The notes under the pieces are model-generated. The model made no database searches. It was not told the DNA's origin and saw only the letters and a list, made by a program, of their open reading frames with translations. The translations under genes were made by a program, and so were the position numbers. Positions 16,461 to 24,941 of a stretch of DNA of 64,000 bases are shown here, piece by piece; positions within the stretch are counted from its first letter, which is position 1, and every line of letters starts with the position of its first letter. The DNA is from Micromonospora narathiwatensis (GTDB lineage Bacteria > Actinomycetota > Actinomycetes > Mycobacteriales > Micromonosporaceae): contig NZ_LT594324.1 in assembly GCF_900089605.1 (NCBI RefSeq), positions 6,510,001-6,574,000 on the forward strand, given 5' to 3'.

Positions 16461-17192
16461 TCACCGCGCGTCGCCCCGCCCCTCGCCGTCCCCGCCCGCG
16501 TGGCGCGGGACCAGCCGCCAGTGCTGCCGCTTCTGCTCGTCGCGGACCACCACCCCGAGCCGCGCCAGCTCGCCGCGCAACTCCCGGGCCTCCCCGCCCC
16601 GGCCGCTGTCGAGCGCCCGCTGCCGCGCCCGCAGCACTGCCTCCGCCCCCACCGGCAGCCCCGGCAGCCCCTCCACCCACCGCCGGTACGCCGCCTCGTG
16701 CGGGTCCCGCTCCCGCCACGGCCAGCCCTGGCCGGTGAACGCGCTACGCAGCTTCCCGTGGTCCAGGTCCGACCTCTCCCGTGCCAGTTCCCCGCCGTCG
16801 GCGTCGAGCAGCACCAGCGCCTTGCCGTCGAGGAAGACGCCCGCCACCGCGGCCCGGGCGATGTCCCGGCCGTGGCCGTCGCGGTGCAGCCGCACCTCGC
16901 CGCGGCCCACCGTCACGGTCAACCGCTCCCGTACGCCGAGGTATGCGAAAACCAGCCCGGCCAGCGCCGTGACCCCCGCCCCGCCCGGGTACGCCCGCTC
17001 GGCCGGCAGCCGGGCCAGCAGCTCGAACCAGCGCTGCCACGGCACCCAGGGCAGGTCGGCCAGCCAGCCCGACGCGGCGGTGAGCGCGATGCCCAGACCG
17101 GCACCGAGCAGCGGAAACCCGACCCACATGACCACCAGTTCGCCGGTGCCTCCGCTGACCACCGTGCTGCCGCCGTACCCCCGCGTCGACAT
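16461..17192 (-). CDS. YqeB-like membrane protein
   Basis: 243 residues from ATG 17192, two bases after the permease stop, with GGAGG inside the permease end. Two membrane spans near the N-terminus (LVVMWVGFPLLGAGLGIAL and GVTALAGLVFAYLGV) are followed by a soluble domain (TVTVGRGEVRLHRDGHGRDI, VFLDGKALVLLDADGGEL) and a helical region with two PWREBD-like segments (WPWRERDPHEAAYRRWVEG). This matches the YqeB family (unknown function, about 240 residues). It is the third gene of an operon with the ABC exporter. Confidence 0.65.
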   Translation of the reverse strand: MSTRGYGGSTVVSGGTGELVVMWVGFPLLGAGLGIALTAASGWLADLPWVPWQRWFELLARLPAERAYPGGAGVTALAGLVFAYLGVRERLTVTVGRGEVRLHRDGHGRDIARAAVAGVFLDGKALVLLDADGGELARERSDLDHGKLRSAFTGQGWPWRERDPHEAAYRRWVEGLPGLPVGAEAVLRARQRALDSGRGGEARELRGELARLGVVVRDEQKRQHWRLVPRHAGGDGEGRGDAR

Positions 17193-17194
17193 GG

Positions 17195-17986
17195 TCAGGA
17201 CACCTCCCGCCGCAGCGTCCGGACCAGCCCGGCCGCCAGCGGTACGACCACCCAGACCAGCAGCGACACCGCCAGCCGTCCCCACTGCCCGGCGGTCACG
17301 TCCGGCCCGAACAGCGGCTCCATCGTCGCGGTCGTGTCCAGCCAGCGCGCCGGTCCGCGCAGCGCCGAGATCATCCCGCCGAGGATCGACCAGAGGGTGG
17401 GCAGCAGCAGGTAGGTGACGATCGCCAGCGGGGTGTTGAGCAGCAGCAGCCCGAACGCCGCGCCCATCAGCACGCTGGCGACCTGGAGGACGGCCGCGTG
17501 CAGGAGTAGGGACGCGTCGAACGACCAGCCGCCCGTGCCCCCGGTGGCCCTCGCGAGCAGCGTGGCGACGGCGGCCACGGCGAGGCTGACCAGCACCGAG
17601 GCCAGCGCGGCCAGCACGATCGCGGCGAGCTTCGCGAGGATCACCCGGTGCCGCCTCGGCACCAGGGTGAACGTGGTCAGCGCCGCCCGCTGCGACCATT
17701 CGGCGGTGATGGACAGGATGCCCAGCACCGGCAGCAGCAGCCCGACCGGTAGCAGCGACGGGACGAAGAAGTCGGTGAAGTTCTGCAACTCGTCGTCGAG
17801 GACGAAGAGCTGCACGGTGACGATGGCGGCGGCGAGCAGACCGATGACGATCAGCAGCCAGTAGCCGGCCCGGGTGTCGGCGAGCTTGCGCAGCTCCACC
17901 TCGGTCAGCCGGAGCAGGGAGGGCGGGCGCCGTACGGCCCGATGGGCGACGGCGGGGGCGGCGGGTGCGGGTGCGGTGGTGGTCAT
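17195..17986 (-). CDS. ABC-2 type transporter permease
   Basis: 263 residues from ATG 17986, overlapping the ATPase stop by four bases. Six hydrophobic segments are visible (YWLLIVIGLLAAAIVTVQLF; LLPVGLLLPVLGILSI; LAAIVLAALASVLVSLAVAA; VLQVASVLMGAAFGLLLL; LAIVTYLLLPTLW; LLVWVVVPLAAGLV), with the pre-membrane helix RLTEVELRKLADTRAGYW typical of ABC-2 permeases of the NatB/EcsB kind. It forms the membrane channel of the exporter with the ATPase encoded just upstream. The substrate is not evident. Confidence 0.88.
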   Translation of the reverse strand: MTTTAPAPAAPAVAHRAVRRPPSLLRLTEVELRKLADTRAGYWLLIVIGLLAAAIVTVQLFVLDDELQNFTDFFVPSLLPVGLLLPVLGILSITAEWSQRAALTTFTLVPRRHRVILAKLAAIVLAALASVLVSLAVAAVATLLARATGGTGGWSFDASLLLHAAVLQVASVLMGAAFGLLLLNTPLAIVTYLLLPTLWSILGGMISALRGPARWLDTTATMEPLFGPDVTAGQWGRLAVSLLVWVVVPLAAGLVRTLRREVS

Positions 17987-18879
17987 CGGAGGTCCTTGCC
18001 GGTCGACGCGTCGGAGGTGAGGGTGAGGAAGAGCTGTTCGAGGCCGGCGCTGCCGGCCGGCCGCAACTCGGTCAGCGCGACGCCGGCGTCGGCGGCGGCC
18101 TGCCCGACCGCCTCGGCCGCGGCAGGGACCAGCAGGCCGTCGGTGACCTTGGCGGCGTCGAGCCCGGCCCGGTCCAGGGCGACGCGCAAGGCACCCCGGT
18201 CGCGGGCCCGGACCAGGGTGCCGGCATCGGCGAGCAACTCGTCCTTGCCGCCCTGGGCGACGACCCGGCCGTTGCCGATCACGACCAGCCGGTCGGCGAC
18301 CGCCTCCACCTCCCGGAGCAGGTGCGAGGAGAGCAGCACCGTGCCGCCCCGGTCGGCGAAGTCGCGCAGCAGGCCGCGCATCCAGACGATGCCCTCCGGG
18401 TCGAGGCCGTTGGCCGGCTCGTCGAGGATCAGCACCCGGGGGTCACCCAGCAGGGCCAGCGCCAGGCCGAGCCGCTGCCGCATCCCCAACGAGTACGCCC
18501 GGACCCGGCGCTTCGCCGCCGCCGTGCCCAACCCGACCAGGTCGAGCTTCGCGGCGACCTCCCGCCGGTCGACCCCCATGGTTCGGGCGGCCACGGTCAG
18601 CACCTCCCGGCCGGTTCGGCCGGCGTGCTGCGCCGACGCGTCGAGCAGTACGCCGACCTCCCGGCCGGGGTTGGCGAGCTGCCGGTAGGGCAGCCCGGCG
18701 ACGGTGGCGCCGCCCGACGTCGGCGGGGTCAGGCCGCAGACCATCCGCATGGTGGTGGACTTGCCGGCGCCGTTCGGGCCGAGGAAGCCGGTCACCGTGC
18801 CCGGCTCGCAGCGGAACGAGACGTCGTCGACGGCTCGGTGGGAGCCGTACCGCTTGGTCAGGTGTTCGACGGTGATCAT
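17983..18879 (-). CDS. ABC transporter ATP-binding protein
   Basis: 298 residues from ATG 18879. Walker A GPNGAGKST, signature YSLGMRQRLGLALALL, Walker B VLILDEPANGLDP and the switch His (LLSSHLL) are all intact. The C-terminal extension of about 80 residues is usual for drug/bacteriocin self-protection ATPases of the CcmA/NatA group. First gene of the three-gene exporter operon, divergent from a two-component system 133 bases away, an arrangement typical of exporters induced by envelope-active compounds. Confidence 0.92.
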   Translation of the reverse strand: MITVEHLTKRYGSHRAVDDVSFRCEPGTVTGFLGPNGAGKSTTMRMVCGLTPPTSGGATVAGLPYRQLANPGREVGVLLDASAQHAGRTGREVLTVAARTMGVDRREVAAKLDLVGLGTAAAKRRVRAYSLGMRQRLGLALALLGDPRVLILDEPANGLDPEGIVWMRGLLRDFADRGGTVLLSSHLLREVEAVADRLVVIGNGRVVAQGGKDELLADAGTLVRARDRGALRVALDRAGLDAAKVTDGLLVPAAAEAVGQAAADAGVALTELRPAGSAGLEQLFLTLTSDASTGKDLR

Positions 18880-18936
18880 GCCGATCAGCCTGCCGGCGCC
18901 ACCCGGGCACCCGCTGCGGCCGGCGGTCGACAGCCG

Positions 18937-18976
18937 AGCTACCTCGGTCTAGGGGTAAGTCTCGACTTTGGTAGCT
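18937..18976. promoter_or_regulatory. nested inverted repeats between exporter and kinase genes
   Basis: Outer arms AGCTACC (18937-18943) and GGTAGCT (18970-18976) enclose inner arms AAGTC (18957-18961) and GACTT (18964-18968). The outer right arm ends just ahead of the kinase promoter. A likely binding site for the response regulator of this locus. Confidence 0.5.
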
Positions 18977-18999
18977 GTCCGGCCCGGGGCGGGGGTTCC

Positions 19000-19005
19000 T
19001 AGCAT
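19000..19005 (+). promoter_or_regulatory. probable leaderless -10 element of the kinase gene
   Basis: TAGCAT ends six bases before ATG 19012, which places transcription start at the A of the start codon. No Shine-Dalgarno sequence is correctly spaced. Confidence 0.45.
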
Positions 19006-19011
19006 GGGGGG

Positions 19012-20256
19012 ATGACCAGCGCGGCCGTACCGGAATATCCCTGGCTGCTGCCGGGGGCCCTCGCCTCACCGACGAGGGTGGCGCGGCGGACGACCCGGGA
19101 CTGGCTGGTGGACACTCTGTGCTTCCTGCTCGCCGTCGGCTGGCTGCTGTTCGCCGTCGCCGACGCCCGGCGGTCCGCGCCCCAGATCGCGCTGAACAAC
19201 GGCCCGGCCTGGCTCATCGAGGTCGACGTGGTGCTGGGCGTGCTGGCCGTCGTGTCGCTCTGGTTCCGCCGGCGCTGGCCGGTCGGCCTGGCCGTGGCCA
19301 TCCTGCCGTTGGCCCTCTTCTCGGTCACCGCGACGATGGCGCTGCTGATCATCATCTTCACTGTCGTGGTGCACCGGCCGTTCCCGATCGCGGCGGCGCT
19401 GGTGGGCGCGCATCTGGTCACCACCGTCGTCTTCAACCGGCTCCGTCCGGATCCGACCATGCCGTTCTGGCTGGCGATGATCTGGACCCTGGTGTTCATC
19501 GGCCTGGTCGTGGCGTGGGGGATGTTCGTCCGGGCGCGTCGTCAGCTGGTGCTCTCCCTGCGGGACCGCGCCGAACGGGCCGAGGCCGAGCAGCAGTTGC
19601 GGGTGGCACGGGCCCGGCAGCTGGAGCGCACCCGGATCGCCCGAGAGATGCACGACGTCCTCGCGCACCGGATTTCGCTGCTCAGCCTGCACGCCGGGGC
19701 GCTGGAGTTCCGTCCGGACGCGCCGCCGGAGGAGATAGCCCGGGCGGCCGGGGTGATCCGGGGCAGCGCGCACAGCGTCCTGCAGGACCTGCGTGAGGTG
19801 ATCGGCGTGCTGCGTACGGACAGCGACGGCGTGGAGTCGCCTGTCCCCGAACGACCGCAGCCGACCCTGGCCGGCGTGCCGGCGCTGATCGACGAGTCCC
19901 GGGCGGCCGGCGTACGGGTCACCCTCAGTGATCTCGTCGCCGCCCCGGATACGGTGCCCGCGGCGGTCGGGCGCAGCGCGTACCGGATCGTGCAGGAGGG
20001 GCTGACCAACGCCCGAAAGCACGCGGCGGGCACCGCGGTCGCCGTACGGCTGGCCGGCGGACCGGGCGACGGCCTCACCGTCGAGATCCGCAACCGGTGG
20101 CCGGTCGGCGACGCCCCCGGACCGGGGATTCCCGGTGCCGGGACCGGCCTGATCGGCATCGGCGAGCGGGTCAGCCTGGCCGGCGGCCGCCTGGAGTACG
20201 GGCGCGACGACTCGGGCGACTTCCGGCTCGCCGCCTCGCTGCCGTGGCCGGCGTGA
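19012..20256 (+). CDS. NarL-type (HisKA_3) sensor histidine kinase
   Basis: 414 residues from ATG 19012. Residues about 30-185 hold five to six membrane spans (LCFLLAVGWLLFAVADA; VVLGVLAVVSLWF; LAVAILPLALFSVTATMALL; MIWTLVFIGLVVAWGMF). The dimerisation/phosphoacceptor region reads LERTRIAREMHDVLAHRISLL with His at about 219, and the HATPase domain is at about 320-412 (QEGLTNARKHA, GTGLIGIGERVSLAGG). This is the DesK/LiaS-like class that senses membrane or envelope state without an outer sensor domain. Co-translated with the response regulator (GTGA overlap). Confidence 0.92.
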   Translation: MTSAAVPEYPWLLPGALASPTRVARRTTRDWLVDTLCFLLAVGWLLFAVADARRSAPQIALNNGPAWLIEVDVVLGVLAVVSLWFRRRWPVGLAVAILPLALFSVTATMALLIIIFTVVVHRPFPIAAALVGAHLVTTVVFNRLRPDPTMPFWLAMIWTLVFIGLVVAWGMFVRARRQLVLSLRDRAERAEAEQQLRVARARQLERTRIAREMHDVLAHRISLLSLHAGALEFRPDAPPEEIARAAGVIRGSAHSVLQDLREVIGVLRTDSDGVESPVPERPQPTLAGVPALIDESRAAGVRVTLSDLVAAPDTVPAAVGRSAYRIVQEGLTNARKHAAGTAVAVRLAGGPGDGLTVEIRNRWPVGDAPGPGIPGAGTGLIGIGERVSLAGGRLEYGRDDSGDFRLAASLPWPA

Positions 20257-20948
20257 CCCCCGACGCCGGGACCGGCGCGGAACCGGTGCGGGTGCTGATC
20301 GTCGACGACGACGCACTGGTCCGGGCCGGCCTGTCGATGATCCTCGGCGGGGTGCCGGACGTCCGGGTCGTCGGGGAGGCGAGCGACGGCGCGGAGGTGC
20401 CGGCCGCCGTCGAGGCGTACGCGCCGGACGTGGTGCTGATGGACATCCGGATGCCCCGGGTGGACGGGCTGACCGCCACGGAGACGCTGCGGGCGTCGCC
20501 CCGGTCGCCCGAGGTGCTGGTGCTGACCACGTTCGACGCCGATGACCAGGTGCTGCGGGCGCTGCGCGCCGGAGCCGCCGGCTTCCTGCTCAAGGACACG
20601 CCACCCGCCGAGATCGTCCAGGCGATCCGCCGGGTCGCGGCGGGGGAGGCGACCCTGTCACCGGCGGTGACCCGCAAGCTCATCACGCACGTGACCGCCG
20701 CCGCCCCGACCGGGGTCGGGCGGGACCCCCGCCGGGACCGGGCGCTGCGGCTGCTGGACGGGCTCAGCGAGCGGGAACGGGAGGTCGCGGTCGCGGTCGG
20801 GCAGGGCCGGAGCAATGCCGAGATCGCCGCGGAACTGTTCATGAGCGTGGCGACGGTGAAGGCGTACGTGTCGCGCCTGCTGACCAAGCTCGACCTCAAC
20901 AACCGGGTGCAGGTCGCCCTGCTCGTCCACGACGCCGGCCTGGTCTGA
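20253..20948 (+). CDS. NarL/LuxR-type response regulator
   Basis: 231 residues from GTG 20253 overlapping the kinase stop; GTG 20244 would add three residues. Receiver domain: VLIVDDDALVRAG, phosphoacceptor Asp in VLMDIRMPRVDG, Thr in VLTTFD and Lys in FLLKDTPP. Residues about 160-228 form the LuxR helix-turn-helix (LSEREREVAVAVGQGRSNAEIA, quoted in parts; VATVKAYVSRLLTKLDL). It should be phosphorylated by the preceding kinase and act on the divergent ABC exporter operon through the inverted repeats between them. Confidence 0.92.
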   Translation: MTPDAGTGAEPVRVLIVDDDALVRAGLSMILGGVPDVRVVGEASDGAEVPAAVEAYAPDVVLMDIRMPRVDGLTATETLRASPRSPEVLVLTTFDADDQVLRALRAGAAGFLLKDTPPAEIVQAIRRVAAGEATLSPAVTRKLITHVTAAAPTGVGRDPRRDRALRLLDGLSEREREVAVAVGQGRSNAEIAAELFMSVATVKAYVSRLLTKLDLNNRVQVALLVHDAGLV

Positions 20949-21078
20949 CGGCGTTCCCGGCTCCGCCGTCCGGCTGCGGGGCCCGGCCTGTCCAACGAGG
21001 CGAGCGCGCGAAGAATGCACTCACGGATGATAGTTTCATTCCTGGTTGTTTCGATGGAGAGGGCTTCGAAGGAGGGGC

Positions 21079-22503
21079 GTGGACGGCTTCGTTGGCCGGC
21101 TGAGGGAACTCGCCCTGCTGGACGGGATGCTGGCTCGCGTCGCGCGGGGTGGGCGGGCCGGCCGGCCGGGCCGGGCTCTGCTGATGCGCGGGCGCCGCCG
21201 GGTGGGCAAGTCTCGCCTGGTGGAGGAGTTCGTCGAGCGGGCCGGGGTACCGCACCTCTTCTTCACCGCCTCGGCGCAGCCCACGGTCACCGCCGACCTG
21301 GCGCTCTTCGTCTCCGCGGCGGCCGGCTCGGCGCTGCCCGGTGCCGATCTGTTCGCGGCGCAGTCGCCGCGAACCTGGGACGCCGCGCTCGCGCTGCTCG
21401 CTGCCGCACTGCCCGCCGATCGTCCGAGTGTCGTCGTGCTGGACGAGCTGCCGTACCTGATCGCCACCGATCCCGGCTTCGAGGGCACGTTGCAGAAGGT
21501 CTTCGACCGTGAGTTGTCCCGCCGACCGGTCCTGCTGATCTGCATCGGTTCGGACCTGGCGATGATGGAGGCACTGAACGACTACGGACGGCCCTTCCAC
21601 CAGCGGGCCACCGAGATGGTCGTGCCGCCGTTGAGCCCACACGAGGTCGGGGAGATGCTCGGCCTTCCGCCGGCGGAGGCCTTCGACGCCTACCTCGTCT
21701 CCGGCGGCCTGCCGCTGATTCTCGACGAATGGTTGCCGGGCGCCACCCTGCACGACTACCTGGCCGAGGCGGTCACCGACCCCACGTCCGCGCTGCTGGT
21801 CAGCGGAGAACGCGCGCTCGCCGCCGAGTTCCCGGCGCAGTCCCAGGCCGGCGTGGTTCTGCGGGCGATCGGGTCGGGGGAGCGGACCTTCTCGTCGATC
21901 GCGCGGGCCGCGGGCGGGATGCCGCAGGCATCGCTCACCCGTGCGCTGCGGCTGCTCGGCGACAAGCGGATCGTCGACGTCGCGCTTCCGTTGTCCACGC
22001 GACCCTCCCGGGAGACGCGGTACCTGGTGTCCGATCCGTACCTGCGCTTCTGGCTGTCGTTTCTCGGCCCGCACCTGCCGGAGATCGAGCGGGGGCGAGG
22101 CGACCTCACCCTCGCCCGGATCAGGTCCTCGTGGACGTCCTGGCGCGGGCGGGCCATCGAGCCGGTGGTCCGTGAGTCGCTGCGCCGGCTGCCGTCGGGT
22201 CACCTGCCACCGGAGACGGCCGTGGTCGGCGGCTACTGGACCCGCACCAACGATCCAGAAATCGATCTCGTAGGTGCCGACCGGACGCCGGTGGCGAAGC
22301 GCATCACCTTCGTCGGTTCGGTGAAATGGCTGGAGAACGGGCCGTTCGACGACCACGATCTGGGCCGGCTCCTGATGCACCGCGCCCAGTTGCCCGGCGC
22401 CGACGAGCGGACCCCGCTGGTCGCCGTCTCACGCAGCGGCGTGGCGGTTGACGGCGTGGCGGTGCTCACCCCGGCGGACCTGTTGACCGCGTGGCCGGAT
22501 TGA
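21079..22503 (+). CDS. AAA+ ATPase of the archaeal-ATPase/DUF234 type
   Basis: 474 residues. The start is GTG 21079, with AAGGAGGGG six bases upstream, not the earlier in-frame codon at 21046. Landmarks: FVGRLRELALLDGML, Walker A MRGRRRVGKSRL, Walker B VVVLDELPYL, sensor ICIGSDLAMME, then a winged-helix region (SIARAAGGMPQASLTRALRLL) and a C-terminal DUF234-like nuclease-like segment (WTRTNDPEIDLVGAD then VGSVKW) which recalls the D-xn-E-x-K core of PD-(D/E)XK nucleases. Proteins of this group are found in archaea and bacteria and their substrate is unknown. Single gene, AT-rich promoter region before it. Confidence 0.8.
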   Translation: MDGFVGRLRELALLDGMLARVARGGRAGRPGRALLMRGRRRVGKSRLVEEFVERAGVPHLFFTASAQPTVTADLALFVSAAAGSALPGADLFAAQSPRTWDAALALLAAALPADRPSVVVLDELPYLIATDPGFEGTLQKVFDRELSRRPVLLICIGSDLAMMEALNDYGRPFHQRATEMVVPPLSPHEVGEMLGLPPAEAFDAYLVSGGLPLILDEWLPGATLHDYLAEAVTDPTSALLVSGERALAAEFPAQSQAGVVLRAIGSGERTFSSIARAAGGMPQASLTRALRLLGDKRIVDVALPLSTRPSRETRYLVSDPYLRFWLSFLGPHLPEIERGRGDLTLARIRSSWTSWRGRAIEPVVRESLRRLPSGHLPPETAVVGGYWTRTNDPEIDLVGADRTPVAKRITFVGSVKWLENGPFDDHDLGRLLMHRAQLPGADERTPLVAVSRSGVAVDGVAVLTPADLLTAWPD

Positions 22504-22590
22504 ACTGCTGCCGGCCCGGAGCCGTACCAGTCGGCGAGGATGCGGTGCGGCGGGTCGGTCGTACCGCTGCCGAGCTGCGGGAGGCCTGCC

Positions 22591-23028
22591 GTGCGAGTTG
22601 GTGAGCAGTCGACGGATCCCATCGAACAGGTCCTGGGCGAGGTGCCGGTGCCGGCATCGTTGACGCCCGAGGATGTCCGACTCGCGGTCCGGGCGGTGGT
22701 GGTGCATGCCGCCGAGGAGTGGCCCGCCGGACCGAAGTGCCGCAACGACGGCGTCGCGTACCCGTGCCGGCTGCACCGGTGGGGACGGCGGGTGCTGGCG
22801 GCGCACGGTCTCAACGAGCGCCAGATCGACGCGCTGGTGCGGCACGGCAACCCGTTCGTGCACGTGCCGTTCCCGTTCGTGGTGACCGGGCCGACGGGCG
22901 GCCCTCCGGCGGCCCAGCCCCCGCACGCCCAGACCGGCCGGGTCGCCGCGCCCGCGATCCGGCCCGGCGGTACCGGTCGGCCGGTGGCACCCCCCGCCGC
23001 CCGGCCGCGCTGGCCCCGGGCGAGCTGA
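22591..23028 (+). CDS. hypothetical protein with CRxDxxxxPCRLHRWGRRVL motif (paralogue 1)
   Basis: 145 residues from GTG 22591 behind GGGAGG. The core at about 30-90 reads LTPEDVRLAVRAVVVHAAEE, then CRNDGVAYPCRLHRWGRRVL, with a further helix (LNERQIDALVRHGNPF). The C-terminal 50 residues are Pro/Gly/Ala-rich and disordered. A second gene in this window (29357-29665) carries the same core, so this is a real protein family, about 75 residues of conserved core with two invariant Cys nine apart and an Arg/His-rich strand. I do not recognise a function; the Cys/His pattern suggests a small metal- or nucleic-acid-binding module. Confidence 0.65.
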   Translation: MRVGEQSTDPIEQVLGEVPVPASLTPEDVRLAVRAVVVHAAEEWPAGPKCRNDGVAYPCRLHRWGRRVLAAHGLNERQIDALVRHGNPFVHVPFPFVVTGPTGGPPAAQPPHAQTGRVAAPAIRPGGTGRPVAPPAARPRWPRAS

Positions 23029-23131
23029 CGACGCTGACGACTGCTCCGGGCCGACGGACGGCGACCCGGCCGCAGGAGGTCCCCAATCCTGCGGCGGGAC
23101 GCCGTCGCCGTCGGGTCGGCCGCCTGCCGGT

Positions 23132-23905
23132 TCAGATTCCGCAGCGTGCGGCGGACCAGGTGGTGGTGTTCGCGCTCTTGTCGGCGTTGTTCTCCCGGCG
23201 CGCGTCCACGTGGACGTGGGTGCTGTGGCCCGGGTAGCCGGGGCCGAAGATGCCGCTGAAGCCGTGGTTGCGGGCCTCCCTGGCCAGCCGGCACAGCGAC
23301 GAGGTACGCGAGGTCAGGTCGGCCGCGTTGCCGTAGAGGTGCTGGCTGTCCGACACGCCGCCGACCTGCCGGTTGCAGGTGTAGCTGCGGAAGCCGCTGT
23401 TCACGTAGAGGGGCTTGTCGCCGAGGCTGTGGCGCAGCGCCTCCAGCTTCCACATCAGGCGCAGGGCGTACGCCCGGGTCGCGCTGGGGGAGAGGGGGCC
23501 GCCGGTCCAGCCGCCCGTGCGGCAGCCGTTGTCCAGCTCGCTGTAGCTGAAGTGCTTCGGGGTGCAGTCGGTGTTCTGCAACTCGTAGAGCTTGGCGAAG
23601 GTCTGTGGGCCGGCGACGCCGTCGACGCGTACCCCGTACGCCGACTGGAAGCGCCGGACCGCGGCCGTCGTCTCGGCGTTGTACCTGCCGTCGACGTGGA
23701 CGATGCCCCGGTACGCGGCCCAGCCGGCCACCCGGATCTGCAACTGGCGGACGTCCTCCCCGGAGCTGCCCGGTGCCAGGGGTCGGTGCCAGGTGTAACA
23801 GCCATCGGCGTGAGCCGCCGGCGCGGCGACGACCGTGGCGATCGCCGCCCCGGGCAGGGCCAGCGCGAAGGCGACGACGATCCGTTTCAGCGTATTGACG
23901 AGCAC
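23132..23905 (-). CDS. secreted D-Ala-D-Ala carboxypeptidase (M15) with peptidoglycan-binding domain
   Basis: 257 residues. GTG 23905 is taken as start: GGGAGA lies six bases ahead and the frame then opens with a signal peptide (NTLKRIVVAFALALPGAAIATVVAAPAAHA in parts: RIVVAFALALPGA, cleavage after AHA). Residues about 38-105 are a peptidoglycan-binding domain of type 1 (LAPGSSGEDVRQLQIRVAGW, VDGVAGPQTFAKL). Residues about 125-257 carry the M15 zinc centre: SQHLYGNAADL (HxxGxxxD) and HSTHVHVD. It should trim or bind peptidoglycan stem peptides outside the cell. Several Cys probably form disulfides. Confidence 0.88.
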   Translation of the reverse strand: MLVNTLKRIVVAFALALPGAAIATVVAAPAAHADGCYTWHRPLAPGSSGEDVRQLQIRVAGWAAYRGIVHVDGRYNAETTAAVRRFQSAYGVRVDGVAGPQTFAKLYELQNTDCTPKHFSYSELDNGCRTGGWTGGPLSPSATRAYALRLMWKLEALRHSLGDKPLYVNSGFRSYTCNRQVGGVSDSQHLYGNAADLTSRTSSLCRLAREARNHGFSGIFGPGYPGHSTHVHVDARRENNADKSANTTTWSAARCGI

Positions 23906-24233
23906 AGGAGTTCTCCCGACTGGAGTGCGATTGGGTGCGATCAGGGCATCGACCGGGACGCTCTGGCCCATCTACCCTGGCACTGTTCTGACCCGATATT
24001 GGGCATTTATCCGAATTGCTCTCATAACCGCAGTTCAGGGGCGGTTAGTGCAAGTTGCATCAAATGGGGAAGGGCTCATTCGGCCGCACGGCACGCGCGC
24101 GTGCCCAGAAGTGACGGAGCCGGCCTTGCGACGGTACCCAGGGTGATGTCGCCGGGCGGCCCGCAGGCGGTAACGTCTGCGCCGGAGGCCGGGGACGGCT
24201 ACGTCGGCGACCGCGCGGTCGGGGAGGTGGGCG
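23906..24233. promoter_or_regulatory. 328-base divergent region with inverted repeat
   Basis: No gene is supported. A run of unusually AT-rich sequence (about 23995-24065) holds TAACCGC (24025-24031) and GCGGTTA (24041-24047), a perfect 7-bp inverted repeat with a 9-base spacer, placed between the M15 peptidase gene and the caspase-like gene. It may be an operator for one or both promoters. Confidence 0.4.
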
Positions 24234-24875
24234 TTGGCGCGAGGTGGCGTCTTCTGCGTCGAAGGACAGTGGCACCGGGACCTCAACGAGCGCGGTTCCG
24301 TCCTGCCCACCCTGGAACTGCTCGAACGGCTGGGCCGGATCCGCTTCATCCACAAGGACGCCGCCACCCGCGACGAGCTCTTCTACTTCATCGACCGCTG
24401 GCTGCTCAAGCAGTACGCCGACTACCGGGTCGGCTTCTTCGCCATGCACGGCGAACCCAGCCGGCTCTGCCTCACCGACTGGGATTCGGTGGAACTGGCC
24501 GACGTCGCCGAGCGGATGGCCGGCCGCTGCGAGGGCCGGCGGCTCTACTTCGGCAGCTGCTCGGTGCTGCGCGCCTCCGACGCCGCGCTGCGGGACTTCC
24601 TCGACGTGACCGGGGCGGCGCTGGTCTGCGGCTTCACCCGGGACGTCGACTGGGTCGAGTCGGCCGCGTTCGAGACCGTGCTGCTCGACGTGCTGGCCAA
24701 CGGGCAGCGGCACAACGCCGCCGAGCTGCGGATGGGCTCCGCGCACTGGGCGCCCCTCGCCTCGTACCTCGGTTTCCGGGTGATCTACGCCAACGGCCGC
24801 GCCTGGCGGCCGACCGCGCGGCCCCGGGTGCCCGCCCAGCAGGCCCCGGGCCGGGCTGCCGCCCGCCCCCGCTGA
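24234..24875 (+). CDS. caspase-like (clan CD fold) protein, probably the DUF6642 family
   Basis: 213 residues from TTG 24234, GGGGAGG seven bases upstream. The order of elements fits a caspase/CHAT fold: an N-terminal strand GVFCVEGQW, helix LPTLELLERLG, strand IRFIHKDA, helix, then YRVGFFAMHGE with a His-Gly (His at about 72) and 37 residues later RRLYFGSCSVL with a Cys (about 109) following a hydrophobic strand. The hydrophobic-strand/HG and hydrophobic-strand/(S/A)C pairs are the signature of clan CD cysteine peptidases. The rest of the protein has no membrane or signal sequence. The family name is from memory; the fold assignment is inference. Confidence 0.65.
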   Translation: MARGGVFCVEGQWHRDLNERGSVLPTLELLERLGRIRFIHKDAATRDELFYFIDRWLLKQYADYRVGFFAMHGEPSRLCLTDWDSVELADVAERMAGRCEGRRLYFGSCSVLRASDAALRDFLDVTGAALVCGFTRDVDWVESAAFETVLLDVLANGQRHNAAELRMGSAHWAPLASYLGFRVIYANGRAWRPTARPRVPAQQAPGRAAARPR

Positions 24876-24941
24876 CGCCCGGCGCCGCCACCAGCCCCCG
24901 GCCGCTGCCCGACGTGGAGGCGGGCCTGGTAGAACCGACGC

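Noticed and set aside
22233..23453. 406-codon minus-strand frame across the first CRLHRWGRR gene
   Set aside because: No fold or family features; the plus-strand gene has a paralogue and a ribosome site.
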